Of a stretch of DNA of 64,000 bases, positions 53,239 through 61,985 are shown one piece after another; positions within the stretch are counted from its first letter, which is position 1; the number at the start of each line of letters is the position of its first letter. The stretch is from Acerihabitans sp047324305. GTDB lineage: Bacteria; Pseudomonadota; Gammaproteobacteria; Enterobacterales; Enterobacteriaceae. The position numbers and the translations under genes are program-made. Under the pieces are notes generated by a model. It searched no databases. It was not told where the DNA came from and saw only the letters and a list, made by a program, of their open reading frames with translations. The stretch covers positions 2,604,001 to 2,668,000 of the forward strand of contig NZ_CP178740.1 of the NCBI RefSeq assembly GCF_047324305.1, written 5' to 3'.

Positions 53239-55038
53239 TTATTTTTTATATAACGCGCCGTAGTTGGCGCAGGCGCGGTAATCCTGTCCTTCCGGATCCA
53301 TGCCGTGGGCGGCCCAGGCGGAGGGCCGGTAGATGTCTTCCGGCGCCACGTTATGCATGCAAACCGGGATGCGCAGCATCGCCGCCAGGGTAATAAAATC
53401 CGCGCTGACGTGGCCCACGCTGAGCACCCCGTGATTGGCGCCCCAGTTGGCCATCACCGAGTAGACGTCGCGAAACGGTCCTTGCCCGGTCAGCCGGGGG
53501 GCGAACCAGGTGGTCGGCCAGGTGGCGTCGGTGCGCTGGTTCAGCGTATCGTGGACCCCGGCGGGCAAATCGACGCTCCAGCCCTCGGCGATTTGCAGCA
53601 CCGGTCCGACGCCGCGGATAATATTGACGCGCGTCATGGTGAACGGCACGCCGCCCCGGCTTAAAAAGCATGACGAATAGCCGCCGCCGCGAAAATACTC
53701 ATGAATGGCCGGGCACCACGCGGTGGCCGCCAGGCACGCCTGGGCGTCCTGTTCGGTTATCTCCCAATGCGGTTTGATGGTGGGGTTGCCCGCGTCATCG
53801 GTCTGGCGGCAGGTGCCGTCAAGCGCCGCCGAGCCGGAGTTGATCAGATGGATAATGCCCGCCGCGGCCCGGCCTTCAAGCCGGTGGCCGGTAACCCGTT
53901 CCACCGCCTGCGGCGACCAGTAGGTACGCACATCGGCAAAAATCTGCGCGGTGCCGGTCAGGGCGCGGCCGAACAGCATGGCGGCGGCGTTCAGGCTATC
54001 GTTTTCCGTCGCCACCACCATCGGCGCGCGTACCCCGTTCCAGTCGAACGCGCTGTTGAGCAACGCCTCGGCGGTGTCGCCGTTGGGGTACTGATCGGTC
54101 CAATGCCGCTGCCCCTGGAAGCCGGCGGCAATGGCGTTATAGCCCAAAGACTCCTCGATAAAGCCCTTGGCCGCCACCTTAGCGCTGCCCTGCATCATGT
54201 CGCGGATACAGATCGCCATCAGCAGGCTGTCGCGCAATACGCCGCGGCTTTGCGCGGCATCGCGGCGGTACCGCTGCGCATTCTTGTCCGGGCCGAAACG
54301 AAAGGCCTTGTCCGCCCAGGCCAGCGCCAGCGCCAGTTCTTCCTCGTCATAAATGCCCTGATCCATGCGGCGGCGCAGCTCGGTCATATCCACCGCCTGC
54401 ACCTTCATGCCCAGCCAGGATTCAAAAAAGTCATGATCGACAATGGAACCGGCGATGCCCATGGCGACGCCGCCGATGGACAGATAGCTTTTACCGCGCA
54501 GGGATGCCGCGGCAATGCCCGCGCGGGCGAAGCGCAGGAGCTTTTCCCGCACGTCGTCGGGGATGGCGCCGTCCCCGCCGTCCTGCACGTCGCGGCCATA
54601 GATGGCGAACGCCGGCAGTCCTTTCTGGTTATGGCCGGCCAGCGCGGCGGCAAGATACACCGCGCCGGGGCGCTCGGTGCCGTTAAACCCCCAGATGGCT
54701 TTCGGCCGGAAGGGGTCCATGTCGATGGTTTCGCTGCCGTAGCACCAGCACGGCGTTACGGTAATGGTCAGGCCGATGTTGCGGCCGCTGAATTTGCGCT
54801 CGCAGGCGGCGGATTCCGCCATCCCGGCAATGCAGGTATCGGCGATGACGCACGCCACCGGCTCGCCGTTGGGGTAGCGCAGGGACGCGGTTAGCAGGGT
54901 GGCGGTGGCGCGCGCCATTGACAGCGTTTGTTCTTCCAGCGATTCGCGGATGCCCAGGCGACGGCCGTCAATAACCGGGCGAATGCCGATGGCCGGCATA
55001 TCGTCATGCCGCTGTGGGGAAGCTGTTGTCTTGTTCAT
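53239..55038 (-). CDS. fucI: L-fucose isomerase FucI
   Basis: A 599-residue enzyme matching FucI (591 in E. coli), which converts L-fucose to L-fuculose with a Mn2+ ion. Typical segments are AIGIRPVIDGRRLGIRESLEEQT, VTPCWCYGSETIDMDP, AIWGFNGTERPGAVYLAAALAGHNQKGLPAFAIYGRDVQD, and the metal ligands in MVVATENDSLN (Glu), FADVRTYWSP (Asp) and WGANHGVLSVGH (His). AAGGAA 7 nt before the ATG fixes the start. It lies 24 nt downstream of the ABC binding-protein gene and so belongs to the same transcript, coupling uptake to catabolism. Confidence 0.95.
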   Translation of the reverse strand: MNKTTASPQRHDDMPAIGIRPVIDGRRLGIRESLEEQTLSMARATATLLTASLRYPNGEPVACVIADTCIAGMAESAACERKFSGRNIGLTITVTPCWCYGSETIDMDPFRPKAIWGFNGTERPGAVYLAAALAGHNQKGLPAFAIYGRDVQDGGDGAIPDDVREKLLRFARAGIAAASLRGKSYLSIGGVAMGIAGSIVDHDFFESWLGMKVQAVDMTELRRRMDQGIYDEEELALALAWADKAFRFGPDKNAQRYRRDAAQSRGVLRDSLLMAICIRDMMQGSAKVAAKGFIEESLGYNAIAAGFQGQRHWTDQYPNGDTAEALLNSAFDWNGVRAPMVVATENDSLNAAAMLFGRALTGTAQIFADVRTYWSPQAVERVTGHRLEGRAAAGIIHLINSGSAALDGTCRQTDDAGNPTIKPHWEITEQDAQACLAATAWCPAIHEYFRGGGYSSCFLSRGGVPFTMTRVNIIRGVGPVLQIAEGWSVDLPAGVHDTLNQRTDATWPTTWFAPRLTGQGPFRDVYSVMANWGANHGVLSVGHVSADFITLAAMLRIPVCMHNVAPEDIYRPSAWAAHGMDPEGQDYRACANYGALYKK

Positions 55039-55062
55039 GGCAATTCCTTGTGACGTTGACGG

Positions 55063-56022
55063 TTATTTTTTGCCGAACGGATAGAGCAATTTCTGGATAG
55101 CCGGATCGTTAAGATTGGTTTGGGTAACGAATTTCACCGGGATATCGATGACCTTGGCCACCTTCTGTCCCTTCAGGAAGCTGTCGAGGGTTTTGATGCC
55201 CTGGTAGCCGATCTGGTAGGCGTCCTGGACGATAAAACCCTGCAGGGTATTGGATTTCAGGAAACCGATAATGGCCTCGGTACTGTCGAAACCGATCACC
55301 TTGACCTTGCCGGCCAGGCTCAGGCTGTCAATGGCGTTGGCGACGCCCAGCGTCGACCCCTCGTTGGTGGCATAGATGCCCGCCAGGTCGGGATTGGCCT
55401 GCACCATATCGATGGTTTTATCCATGGCTTTCTGCGGATCGCCGTCGCTGTACTGCACCGGCAGCAGGGTAATGGCGGGATATTTTTCCTTGATGGTCTT
55501 GGTAAAACCCTCGGTACGCTCTATCGCCGAGGTGGTGCCCGCCACATGGGCGATAATGCCGACCTTGCCTTTGCCTCCCACCTCTTTCGCCAGGGCGTCC
55601 GCCGCCGCGGAGCCGGCCTTGACGTTATTGGTGGCGACAAAGCTCACCGGGATATCGGAGTTGACGCCGGAGTCGAAGGTGGCGACAGCGATTTTTTTGC
55701 TGTGCGCCATTTCCACCAACGGCACCAGGGCGTTGGCATCCAGTGCCGCGAGCAGAATACCGCTGGGCTGGCGCGTGATGGTATTTTCCATCAGCTGGAT
55801 TTGTTCGGCGATTTGCGTTTCATCGGACGGGCCGACAAAACTGGTTTTTATGCCTAATTCTTTTGCCGCCGCCTCCGAACCCAGTTTTACCGTTTGGAAA
55901 AATTCATGCTGGTAGCCTTTGCTCACCACCGGAATAGAGATATCGCCGGTGGCGGCATCAGCGCCGCCCGCGCCGCATAGCGTGAACAGCGCGATGCCGC
56001 ACAACCTGATTAATTTCATCAT
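55063..56022 (-). CDS. sugar ABC transporter periplasmic-binding protein (fucose importer)
   Basis: A 319-residue ribose-type (RbsB-like) binding protein. Signal peptide MMKLIRLCGIALFTLCGAGGADAATG, cleavage likely after ADA. The mature protein starts DISIPVVSKGYQHEFFQTVKLGSEAAAKELGIKTSF and has the two-lobed periplasmic binding fold, including ANNEGSTLGVANAID-like and VIGFDSTEAIIGFLK segments. GGAGG 5 nt before the ATG at 56022 fixes the start region; ATG at 56019 is equally possible. It is cotranscribed with the permease upstream and fucI downstream, so L-fucose (or a fucoside) is the inferred ligand. Confidence 0.9.
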   Translation of the reverse strand: MMKLIRLCGIALFTLCGAGGADAATGDISIPVVSKGYQHEFFQTVKLGSEAAAKELGIKTSFVGPSDETQIAEQIQLMENTITRQPSGILLAALDANALVPLVEMAHSKKIAVATFDSGVNSDIPVSFVATNNVKAGSAAADALAKEVGGKGKVGIIAHVAGTTSAIERTEGFTKTIKEKYPAITLLPVQYSDGDPQKAMDKTIDMVQANPDLAGIYATNEGSTLGVANAIDSLSLAGKVKVIGFDSTEAIIGFLKSNTLQGFIVQDAYQIGYQGIKTLDSFLKGQKVAKVIDIPVKFVTQTNLNDPAIQKLLYPFGKK

Positions 56023-56075
56023 GACAACCTCCAAAGTGATATTTTTACTGTCCAGATAACAGGAACGTCGGTGAA

Positions 56076-57056
56076 TCAGATCTTTTTGCGCAGCGTATCC
56101 AGATACACCGCCGCAACCACGACAATGCCCATCGCAACCATTTGCCAGAATTGCGACACGCCCATTAAATTCAGTCCGTTTTTCAGCACGCTCATGATAA
56201 AGGCGCCGATAATAGTGCCGCCGATGGTACCGATGCCGCCCATCAGGCTGGTGCCGCCGATCACCACCGCGGCGATGGCCTCAAGCTCATAGCCCACGCC
56301 CACCGTCGGTTGTCCGGAATTCAGCCGTGATGCCAGCACCACTCCCGCGATGCCGGTCAATATGCCGCAGAACAGATAAACGAACAGTTTGACGTTCCGC
56401 ACCTTGATTCCCGATAAATGGGCGGCGTCCTCATTGCTGCCGACGGCGTAGATATACCGGCCGATAACGGTTCTTTTCAGGATATAGGCGGCAATGGCCG
56501 CCAGTACGATCAGGTAGATAACCGGATAGGGCAGGAAATCGAACAGCTTGCCCTGGGCCAGGATTTTAAAACCGGGATATTGCGAAAAATAAATGGCGCG
56601 GCCGTCGGTCAGCACCATATTGATGCCGCGCACCGACATCATCAGGCCGAGCGTGGCGATAAAGGGGGGAATGGCCGCCCGGGCCACCAGAAAACCGTTG
56701 ATATAACCGCACAACGCGCCGCCCAGCGCCCCGCAGAGGATACACAGCGCCAGCGGCAGTCCGGCCGCGGCCCCCAGGCCGATGGCCACGCCGGAAAACG
56801 CCACCACCGACCCCAGCGACAGGTCGATGCCGGAGGTAATAATGACGTAGGTTACGCCAATGGCCATGATGCCTATTACCGAGGTTTGCAGGGCGATGGT
56901 CATCAGGTTTTCGGTGTTCAGGAAAAACGGCGAACCGAGGCTGAAAAATATCATCAGCAGAATCAGGCTGAGCAGCGGAGCAAAACGCATCAGCAACGCT
57001 TTATTGCTTATTTTTTTATTGGAGCCGTTCTGTAAATATTTGGTTATGCCAATCAT
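56076..57056 (-). CDS. sugar ABC transporter permease (RbsC-like)
   Basis: A 326-residue permease of the ribose/autoinducer-2 family. It has a charged amino terminus (MIGITKYLQNGSNKKISNKA), about eight to ten hydrophobic helices, GVTYVIITSGIDLSLGSVVAFSG (the conserved first periplasmic motif of RbsC-type permeases) and the EAA-like segment VGVGYELEAIAAVVIGGTSLMGGIGTIGGTIIGA. Its start follows the ATPase stop by only 3 nt, so the two are translationally linked. It forms the membrane channel of the inferred fucose importer. Confidence 0.92.
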   Translation of the reverse strand: MIGITKYLQNGSNKKISNKALLMRFAPLLSLILLMIFFSLGSPFFLNTENLMTIALQTSVIGIMAIGVTYVIITSGIDLSLGSVVAFSGVAIGLGAAAGLPLALCILCGALGGALCGYINGFLVARAAIPPFIATLGLMMSVRGINMVLTDGRAIYFSQYPGFKILAQGKLFDFLPYPVIYLIVLAAIAAYILKRTVIGRYIYAVGSNEDAAHLSGIKVRNVKLFVYLFCGILTGIAGVVLASRLNSGQPTVGVGYELEAIAAVVIGGTSLMGGIGTIGGTIIGAFIMSVLKNGLNLMGVSQFWQMVAMGIVVVAAVYLDTLRKKI

Positions 57057-57059
57057 GAT

Positions 57060-58559
57060 TTACCCCTCAAGCGTTGCATATTTCATTATATTTTCCTGGG
57101 TGGCCTGCGCGGCCGACAGCTCGGCGGTAATACGCCCCTGCCGCATTACCAATATCCTGTCGCACATGCCCAAGATCTCCGGTAATTCAGACGAAATCAT
57201 AATGATTGATTTACCTTCCGCCGTCAGACGGTTCATCAAATCGTATATTTCGAGCTTGGCGCCGACGTCAATGCCGCGTGTCGGTTCATCAAAAATCAAT
57301 ATTTCCGAATTCTTGCATAGCCATTTGGCGATAATAATTTTCTGCTGGTTGCCGCCGCTTAAATTCACCGCCAGTTGTTCCAGGTCGGGCGTTTTAATAC
57401 GCAGCTGGCGGCGCAGGCGCTCGCTTTCGGCGTGACACCTTTTGTCGTCGATAATCCCTAAGCCGTTGGCATAGTGCCGGTAACTGCTGAGCATAATATT
57501 GGTGCCGACCGACAGGCCCAGCGCCAGCCCGTCTTTTTTGCGATCTTCGGTCAGATAGCCGATGCCCAGGGCGATGGCGCCGTGCACGCTGCTTATTTTG
57601 ACGCGATGTCCGGACAGGCGTATTTCCCCGTGGTCCATGGGATCGGCGCCAAACAGCGCCCGCGCCACCTCGGTTCGTCCGGCGCCCATCAGGCCGGCGA
57701 TGCCGAGGATCTCGCCTTTGCGCAGCGCAAAGGTAATATCGTGCAGTACGCCCTTACGGCCGAGATTATGGACGTCGAGCACCACGTCGTCGCCGGGAAT
57801 GGCGGCCCGGGCGGGGTAGATATCGCCCAGCTCGCGTCCCACCATCATGGCGATCAGCTGTTCGATGCGCACCATGGTGTAATCGACGGTGGCGATATAT
57901 TTACCGTCGCGCATGACCGTGGCCCGATCGGCGATAAGCGCCAGTTCCTCCAGCCGGTGGGAGATATAAACGATGGCGACCCCCTGCGACTTAAGCAGTT
58001 CGATCACCTTGAACAGACTGTCGATTTCACTTTCGGTCAGGGCCGCGGTAGGTTCGTCCATGATCAGGATTTTGGCGTTGACCGAGAGCGCCTTGGCGAT
58101 TTCCACCATCTGCTGCTGCGCCACGGTCAATTCACTGATGCGCCTGGCCGGATCGATGGTCAGGTTCAGCATCTGCAGGATATTCATGACCGCCTGGCGC
58201 TGGGCGACGTCATCCAGGATCCATGGCGCGCGTTGATGAAATTCCCGCCCGATATAAATATTTTCTTCCACGGTTAAATCAGGAAATAAATTGAATTCCT
58301 GGTGAATAATGGCAATGCCCAACGCCCCCGCCTGGATGGGGCTGGTAATCGTCACCGGCCGGCCGTCGAGTTCTATCCAGCCCTCGTCGCAAGAATAAAC
58401 ACCGGATAATATTTTCATCAGCGTGGATTTGCCCGCGCCGTTTTCACCCAGCAGCGCATGAACCTCCCCGCGGTTTAAATCGAAGTTAACGTTATCCAGG
58501 GCCAATACCCCGGGGAATCGTTTTGTGACATGCTTCATGGTTAACAACGCTGCGGACAT
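57060..58559 (-). CDS. sugar ABC transporter ATP-binding protein (RbsA-like)
   Basis: A 499-residue duplicated ATPase. The first half has Walker A GENGAGKSTLMK, signature LTVAQQQMVEIAKAL (the degenerate type usual for RbsA) and Walker B ILIMDEPTAAL. The second half has the abnormal Walker A region GLMGAGRTEVARALFG, signature NLSGGNQQKIIIAKWL and Walker B ILIFDEPTRGID. Degeneracy in one site of each half is normal in this family. GGAGG 5 nt upstream of the ATG at 58559 sets the start; the frame is open further upstream. It is the first gene of the transporter-fuc operon, and its 5' flank carries the palindrome at 58601-58620. Confidence 0.93.
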   Translation of the reverse strand: MSAALLTMKHVTKRFPGVLALDNVNFDLNRGEVHALLGENGAGKSTLMKILSGVYSCDEGWIELDGRPVTITSPIQAGALGIAIIHQEFNLFPDLTVEENIYIGREFHQRAPWILDDVAQRQAVMNILQMLNLTIDPARRISELTVAQQQMVEIAKALSVNAKILIMDEPTAALTESEIDSLFKVIELLKSQGVAIVYISHRLEELALIADRATVMRDGKYIATVDYTMVRIEQLIAMMVGRELGDIYPARAAIPGDDVVLDVHNLGRKGVLHDITFALRKGEILGIAGLMGAGRTEVARALFGADPMDHGEIRLSGHRVKISSVHGAIALGIGYLTEDRKKDGLALGLSVGTNIMLSSYRHYANGLGIIDDKRCHAESERLRRQLRIKTPDLEQLAVNLSGGNQQKIIIAKWLCKNSEILIFDEPTRGIDVGAKLEIYDLMNRLTAEGKSIIMISSELPEILGMCDRILVMRQGRITAELSAAQATQENIMKYATLEG

Positions 58560-58600
58560 GTTGCCTCCGGACAAAACGGGTTCTGGGTGTTTCAATGTTT

Positions 58601-58620
58601 TAGCTAACTCGAGTTAGCTA
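58601..58620. promoter_or_regulatory. perfect 20-bp palindrome, candidate operator
   Basis: TAGCTAACTCGAGTTAGCTA is a perfect inverted repeat without spacer, located 42 nt before the ATPase start. Symmetry this strong near a transport operon suggests a protein binding site. DeoR-type sites are usually direct or looser repeats, so the binding protein may be a LacI-type or other regulator encoded elsewhere. Confidence 0.6.
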
Positions 58621-58865
58621 TTTAAGGCATGTTCCCCGGATAAACAAAGTATTTATCCCCCTTTTGTGATGGCGATCGGGCCAGTCAGATTAATACACTG
58701 ATAAAAAACAATTTTATTGACGGTTTATCCCTTCTTCTCGGGCGGGGACGTTACGGCGCGGGGTAATGAACGTGTTTGCCGTAAAAGCCTGCCGCTGGAA
58801 AAAATCTAAGGCAGATACGGATAAAAACCTACGGCGGGGGAGAGGTAAGGCCTGTTATGTAAATA

Positions 58866-58887
58866 AATTGTGAAGTTAATCACTAAA
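58866..58887. promoter_or_regulatory. CRP-like site
   Basis: TGTGA-AGTTAA-TCACT (58869-58884) matches the CRP consensus TGTGA-N6-TCACA at nine of ten core bases, with AT-rich flanks. It lies about 300 nt from each divergent start, consistent with catabolite activation of both halves of the fuc regulon. Confidence 0.65.
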
Positions 58888-58973
58888 AAAAACGACGGTT
58901 AAATGATTTTTCTTCTGCCATGAAAAAAATAGCGCCGGATAAATGACCGTATTAGAGGTTTAGTAAAAAAACG

Positions 58974-58986
58974 GGCACTTATTAAC
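58974..58986 (+). repeat. 13-bp direct repeat, copy 1
   Basis: GGCACTTATTAAC occurs here and again at 59160-59172, 186 nt further on. Direct repeats are typical targets of DeoR-family regulators, which can loop DNA between distant sites. Confidence 0.5.
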
Positions 58987-59159
58987 AATAGACAAAGCAG
59001 GTTGACCGTTTACGCCGGTTCTGCGTTTAAACGGACATTTCTATTTAACTTCAGCACGATGAAAAGCGTATGACCATTAAAATAATGTCGATGTTATCAC
59101 AATTATAATGCTCGTCGACGGCAGGGTAAGTCGTTCAGTTAATTATTACGCGGAAAAAT

Positions 59160-59172
59160 GGCACTTATTAAC
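59160..59172 (+). repeat. 13-bp direct repeat, copy 2
   Basis: The second copy of GGCACTTATTAAC ends only 13 nt before the fucA ATG and abuts its ribosome site (GAGGAG, 59175-59180). A protein bound here could block initiation or transcription of fucA. Confidence 0.5.
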
Positions 59173-59185
59173 TTGAGGAGCAATC

Positions 59186-59833
59186 ATGGCAAGAACGACG
59201 CTTGCGCACGAGATTATCGCCACGTGTCTGGAGATGACGCGTTTAGGATTGAACCAGGGTACCGCCGGCAATGTCAGCGTCCGCTACCAGGGCGGAATGC
59301 TGATTACACCGTCCGGTATCCCTTATGAGCAGCTGACGGAGCAGCACATTGTCTTTGTCGACGGCCAGGGACATGGCGAAACGGACAAGATCCCCTCCAG
59401 CGAATGGCGCTTCCACCAGGCGGTATACCAGGCCCGGCCGGACGCCAACGCCGTGGTCCATAACCATGCGGTCAACTGTACCGGCGTGTCGATCCTCAAC
59501 CGGCCGATTCCGGCGATCCACTATATGATTGCCGCCGCCGGCGGCAGCGATATTCCCTGCGCGCCTTACGCCACCTTCGGCAGCCGGGCCTTGTCCGAAC
59601 ATGTGGCCGCGGCGATCAAACACCGTAAGGCCATCCTGTTACAGCATCATGGGCTTATCGCCGCGGAAGATAATCTGGCCAAGGCGCTGTGGCTGGCCCA
59701 TGAGGTGGAGGTGCTGGCCGCGCTGTACTTAAAACTCCTGCCGATTATCGATCCGGTGCCGGTATTGTCCAACGATGAAATTGCGCGCGTGGTGGAAAAA
59801 TTCAAAACCTACGGCCTGCGTGTGGAGCAATAA
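59186..59833 (+). CDS. fucA: L-fuculose-phosphate aldolase FucA
   Basis: A 215-residue class II zinc aldolase that splits fuculose 1-phosphate into dihydroxyacetone phosphate and L-lactaldehyde. The numbering coincides with E. coli FucA: catalytic Glu73 (SSEWRFH) and zinc ligands His92 and His94 (VVHNHAVNC) and His155 (LLQHHGL). The opening LGLNQGTAGNVSVR and GMLITPSGIPYEQL are characteristic. GAGGAG before the ATG fixes the start. It is transcribed divergently from the importer-fucIKU operon. The lactaldehyde reductase FucO is not in the window. Confidence 0.96.
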   Translation: MARTTLAHEIIATCLEMTRLGLNQGTAGNVSVRYQGGMLITPSGIPYEQLTEQHIVFVDGQGHGETDKIPSSEWRFHQAVYQARPDANAVVHNHAVNCTGVSILNRPIPAIHYMIAAAGGSDIPCAPYATFGSRALSEHVAAAIKHRKAILLQHHGLIAAEDNLAKALWLAHEVEVLAALYLKLLPIIDPVPVLSNDEIARVVEKFKTYGLRVEQ

Positions 59834-59840
59834 CCGGGCC

Positions 59841-59872
59841 TTAACGCCGGCGCCGCGCCGGCGTTAATTTCC
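59841..59872 (+). terminator. intrinsic terminator after fucA
   Basis: A perfect 12-bp stem, TTAACGCCGGCG / CGCCGGCGTTAA, with a 3-nt loop is followed by TTT. It begins 8 nt after the fucA stop. The T-run is short but the stem is very strong. Confidence 0.8.
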
Positions 59873-60186
59873 GTGGCCGCAGGGGGTGCCGGACGCCGGG
59901 AGGCGCCGCGTGGCCGCCAGCCATAACGTCTTCAGGGTAGCGTATACGGCTAGCCGTTATTCATAAAATAATAAGCAATATGTCTATAACGTCGCTGCCA
60001 TTGCGTCGCCCGCCGTGGTGAACAAGACTGACATAAGCACGCCCTATGCCGAGACGGCCGTTTAACCCCAAGCCTCCCGACATGTGCTGCGCCCGCCCGC
60101 CGGGTCCCCGGCGAACCCTGGGCGGGTTCCGACAAAAGGTGTGTAGCACTATTTCATTAAACGTTTATTCACCAAAGGTTAACTGA
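59873..60186. other. intergenic region before the FAD monooxygenase gene
   Basis: These 314 nt hold no supportable gene. The middle is GC-rich and the last 60 nt are AT-rich, where the promoter of the monooxygenase gene is expected. Complementary GC-rich runs (for example CCGCCGGGTCCCCGGCG near 60097) might fold, but no T-run follows. Confidence 0.35.
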
Positions 60187-61434
60187 ATGAATCGTAAGCT
60201 TCGTATAGGCGTCATCGGCGGAGGCATCGGTGGCGCTGCATTGACCGCATCATTGCAGCAACGGGGCATGGAAGCACATCTGTTTGAGCGTACAGCGGCA
60301 TTTAGAGAAGTGGGCGCGGGGGTGCAGATGACGCCCAACGCGGTAAAAGTGTTAAAGGCCCTTGGCCTGGGCGGCGAACTCCAGCGGTTGGGCTACCTGC
60401 CGCTGGCGATTGTCGGGCGCAACTGGCGTACCGGGCGGGAGAAGTTTCGCACGCCATTATCCAGTGCCTGCCCGCAGCTGTTTGGCGCGGAGTTTTATCA
60501 CCTGCACCGGGCCGATTTGCTGGCCATGCTGGTCGGCCTTATCGACGCGCGGTTGATTACCCACAACGCGCGCTGCGTCTCGGTGCTTAACCATGAGGGG
60601 ACGGCGGTCGCCCGCTTTGATAACGGCGCGGAGTACGAGGCCGATGTCATCGTTGGCGCCGACGGCGTTCATTCGGTGGTGCGCGGCGCGCTGTTTGGCG
60701 ACGAAGCGCCGCGTTTTACCGGCCATATCTGCTGGCGCGCCGCCATTACCCTGGGCGAACACGCCGATTTTATCAGCCCGGTTTCCGCCGTCTGGCTTGG
60801 CCCCAACGGACATGTCGTGACCTATACCATCTGCGGCGGCCGGGTGTTGAACATCGTCGCGGTCAGCGAAGCCGCCGACTGGATGGAGTCATCCTGGCAT
60901 TTGCCCAGTAATCGCGACGAGCTGTTGCGCACGTTCAGCGGCTGGCATCCCGAGCTGCTGCGCATTCTGTCCTGCGCGCGAAACGTGCTGAAATGGGGCT
61001 TGTTCGATCGGGATCCGATGCCGCGCTGGTCGCTGGGGCATATCACGCTGCTGGGCGACGCGGCGCATCCCATGCTGCCGTTCCTGGCCCAGGGCGCCGC
61101 CATGGCCATGGAGGACGGATATGTGCTGGCCAGCGTCCTGGCGGCCAATGCCGGCGATATCCCCCGGGCGCTGCGGTTATACGAGGCGGAACGGCTGCCG
61201 CGCACCAGCCGGGTCCAGCTTTCGGCGCGCGAGCGGGGCCGGCTGTATCATTTGTCCTCGCCGTGGCAGCAGTTCCGGCGTGATTTCAGCTACAAGGTCA
61301 AGGCCCTGATGAATCCCCATGCGTCCGGCCTGGAAGCTCACTGGGTCTTCGCCTACGATGCCACCGCCTTCAGCCCGCCCGCGGCCACGCCGCCCGATGC
61401 GCCGGCGACCGCCACGCGTTCTGTTATGGGATAG
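60187..61434 (+). CDS. FAD-dependent monooxygenase (salicylate/6-hydroxynicotinate hydroxylase type)
   Basis: A 415-residue class A flavin hydroxylase. The dinucleotide fold is at the start (GVIGGGIGGAALTASLQQRG). The DG motif is VIVGADGVHSVVRGALFGD, and the GD motif is HITLLGDAAHPMLPFLAQGAAMAMEDG. Relatives include salicylate 1-hydroxylase and 6-hydroxynicotinate 3-monooxygenase, which hydroxylate small aromatic acids using NADH. No companion catabolic gene is adjacent, so the aromatic substrate is undetermined. The ribosome site is weak (AAAGGTTAACTG before the ATG). Confidence 0.85.
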   Translation: MNRKLRIGVIGGGIGGAALTASLQQRGMEAHLFERTAAFREVGAGVQMTPNAVKVLKALGLGGELQRLGYLPLAIVGRNWRTGREKFRTPLSSACPQLFGAEFYHLHRADLLAMLVGLIDARLITHNARCVSVLNHEGTAVARFDNGAEYEADVIVGADGVHSVVRGALFGDEAPRFTGHICWRAAITLGEHADFISPVSAVWLGPNGHVVTYTICGGRVLNIVAVSEAADWMESSWHLPSNRDELLRTFSGWHPELLRILSCARNVLKWGLFDRDPMPRWSLGHITLLGDAAHPMLPFLAQGAAMAMEDGYVLASVLAANAGDIPRALRLYEAERLPRTSRVQLSARERGRLYHLSSPWQQFRRDFSYKVKALMNPHASGLEAHWVFAYDATAFSPPAATPPDAPATATRSVMG

Positions 61435-61610
61435 GGGGATGTCGCCGGCGCCCTCCGGTCAGCGGGGTCCGGCGCCGTCGCCTGCCCCGGTTGACGTGTT
61501 ACCCGCCGGCGGCGGCATTGGCCGGCTGGCTTGCCGTCATGGCAACCTGCGGTTAGAATAACCCTACTTTTTCAGTAGCTATCGCCGCCGCAGCGGCAAA
61601 AAGGGCGAAC

Positions 61611-61985
61611 GTGGCCATCGACAATCAATCGCGCCAGGGTCTGGACGGCGCGGAGCTTACGCTGTTAAGACGCCTGCATCTCGCATCGGTGGTGGAAGGC
61701 TGTACGCTGGTTATCCTGGTGTGCATTGCCGTGCCGTTAAAACACCTCGCCGGCTTTCCCCAGGTGAGTGCGGCGATGGGGCCGATCCACGGACTGGCTT
61801 TTCTGTTTTACGCCTGGATGGTGGTGAATACCGCCGCCGGCGGTATGTGGCGTAAAGCCCAGGTGGCGCGCCTGCTGATCCTGGCTTTTATCCCTTTCGG
61901 GACGTTTTTTAACGTGGGCATGATTAAACGGCGTGAAGCCGGGCCGGGCGTGGATGGCGTGCCGGTTAAGGAGAAACGGATATAA
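61611..61985 (+). CDS. DUF3817 small membrane protein
   Basis: A 124-residue protein with about three hydrophobic helices. The family pattern is clear: LRRLHLASVVEGCTLVILVCIAVPLKHLAG, then MGPIHGLAFLFYAWMV, with ARLLILAFIPFGTFFN towards the end. A GTG start is used, with AGGG about 6 nt upstream. The role of DUF3817 proteins is not established. The stop shares one base with the ATG of the next membrane gene (TAATG), so the pair is translationally coupled and probably works together. Confidence 0.85.
   Translation: MAIDNQSRQGLDGAELTLLRRLHLASVVEGCTLVILVCIAVPLKHLAGFPQVSAAMGPIHGLAFLFYAWMVVNTAAGGMWRKAQVARLLILAFIPFGTFFNVGMIKRREAGPGVDGVPVKEKRI

Larger units (their letters stand above)
58621..59185. 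promoter_or_regulatory. control region between the fuc importer operon and fucA
   Basis: A 565-nt AT-rich region between divergent genes with no supportable ORF. It contains the CRP-like site at 58866-58887, the paired 13-bp repeat at 58974 and 59160, and several relatives of TTGACCGTTTA (TTGACGGTTTA near 58717 and TTGACCGTTTA near 59002). Both promoters and regulator-binding sites are expected here. Confidence 0.6.

Noticed and set aside
53701..54894. 397-residue plus-strand frame opposite fucI
   Set aside because: Antisense shadow of a clear L-fucose isomerase. Similar long shadows lie opposite the MscS channel (20945-21883), the GH15 gene (2461-3642), opgD (25340-26797), the FUSC gene (42039-42692) and the RhiT-like gene (46492-47472).
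58664..58680. Second CRP site at TGTGATGGCGATCGG
   Set aside because: The left half fits, but the right half (TCGGG) does not match TCACA.
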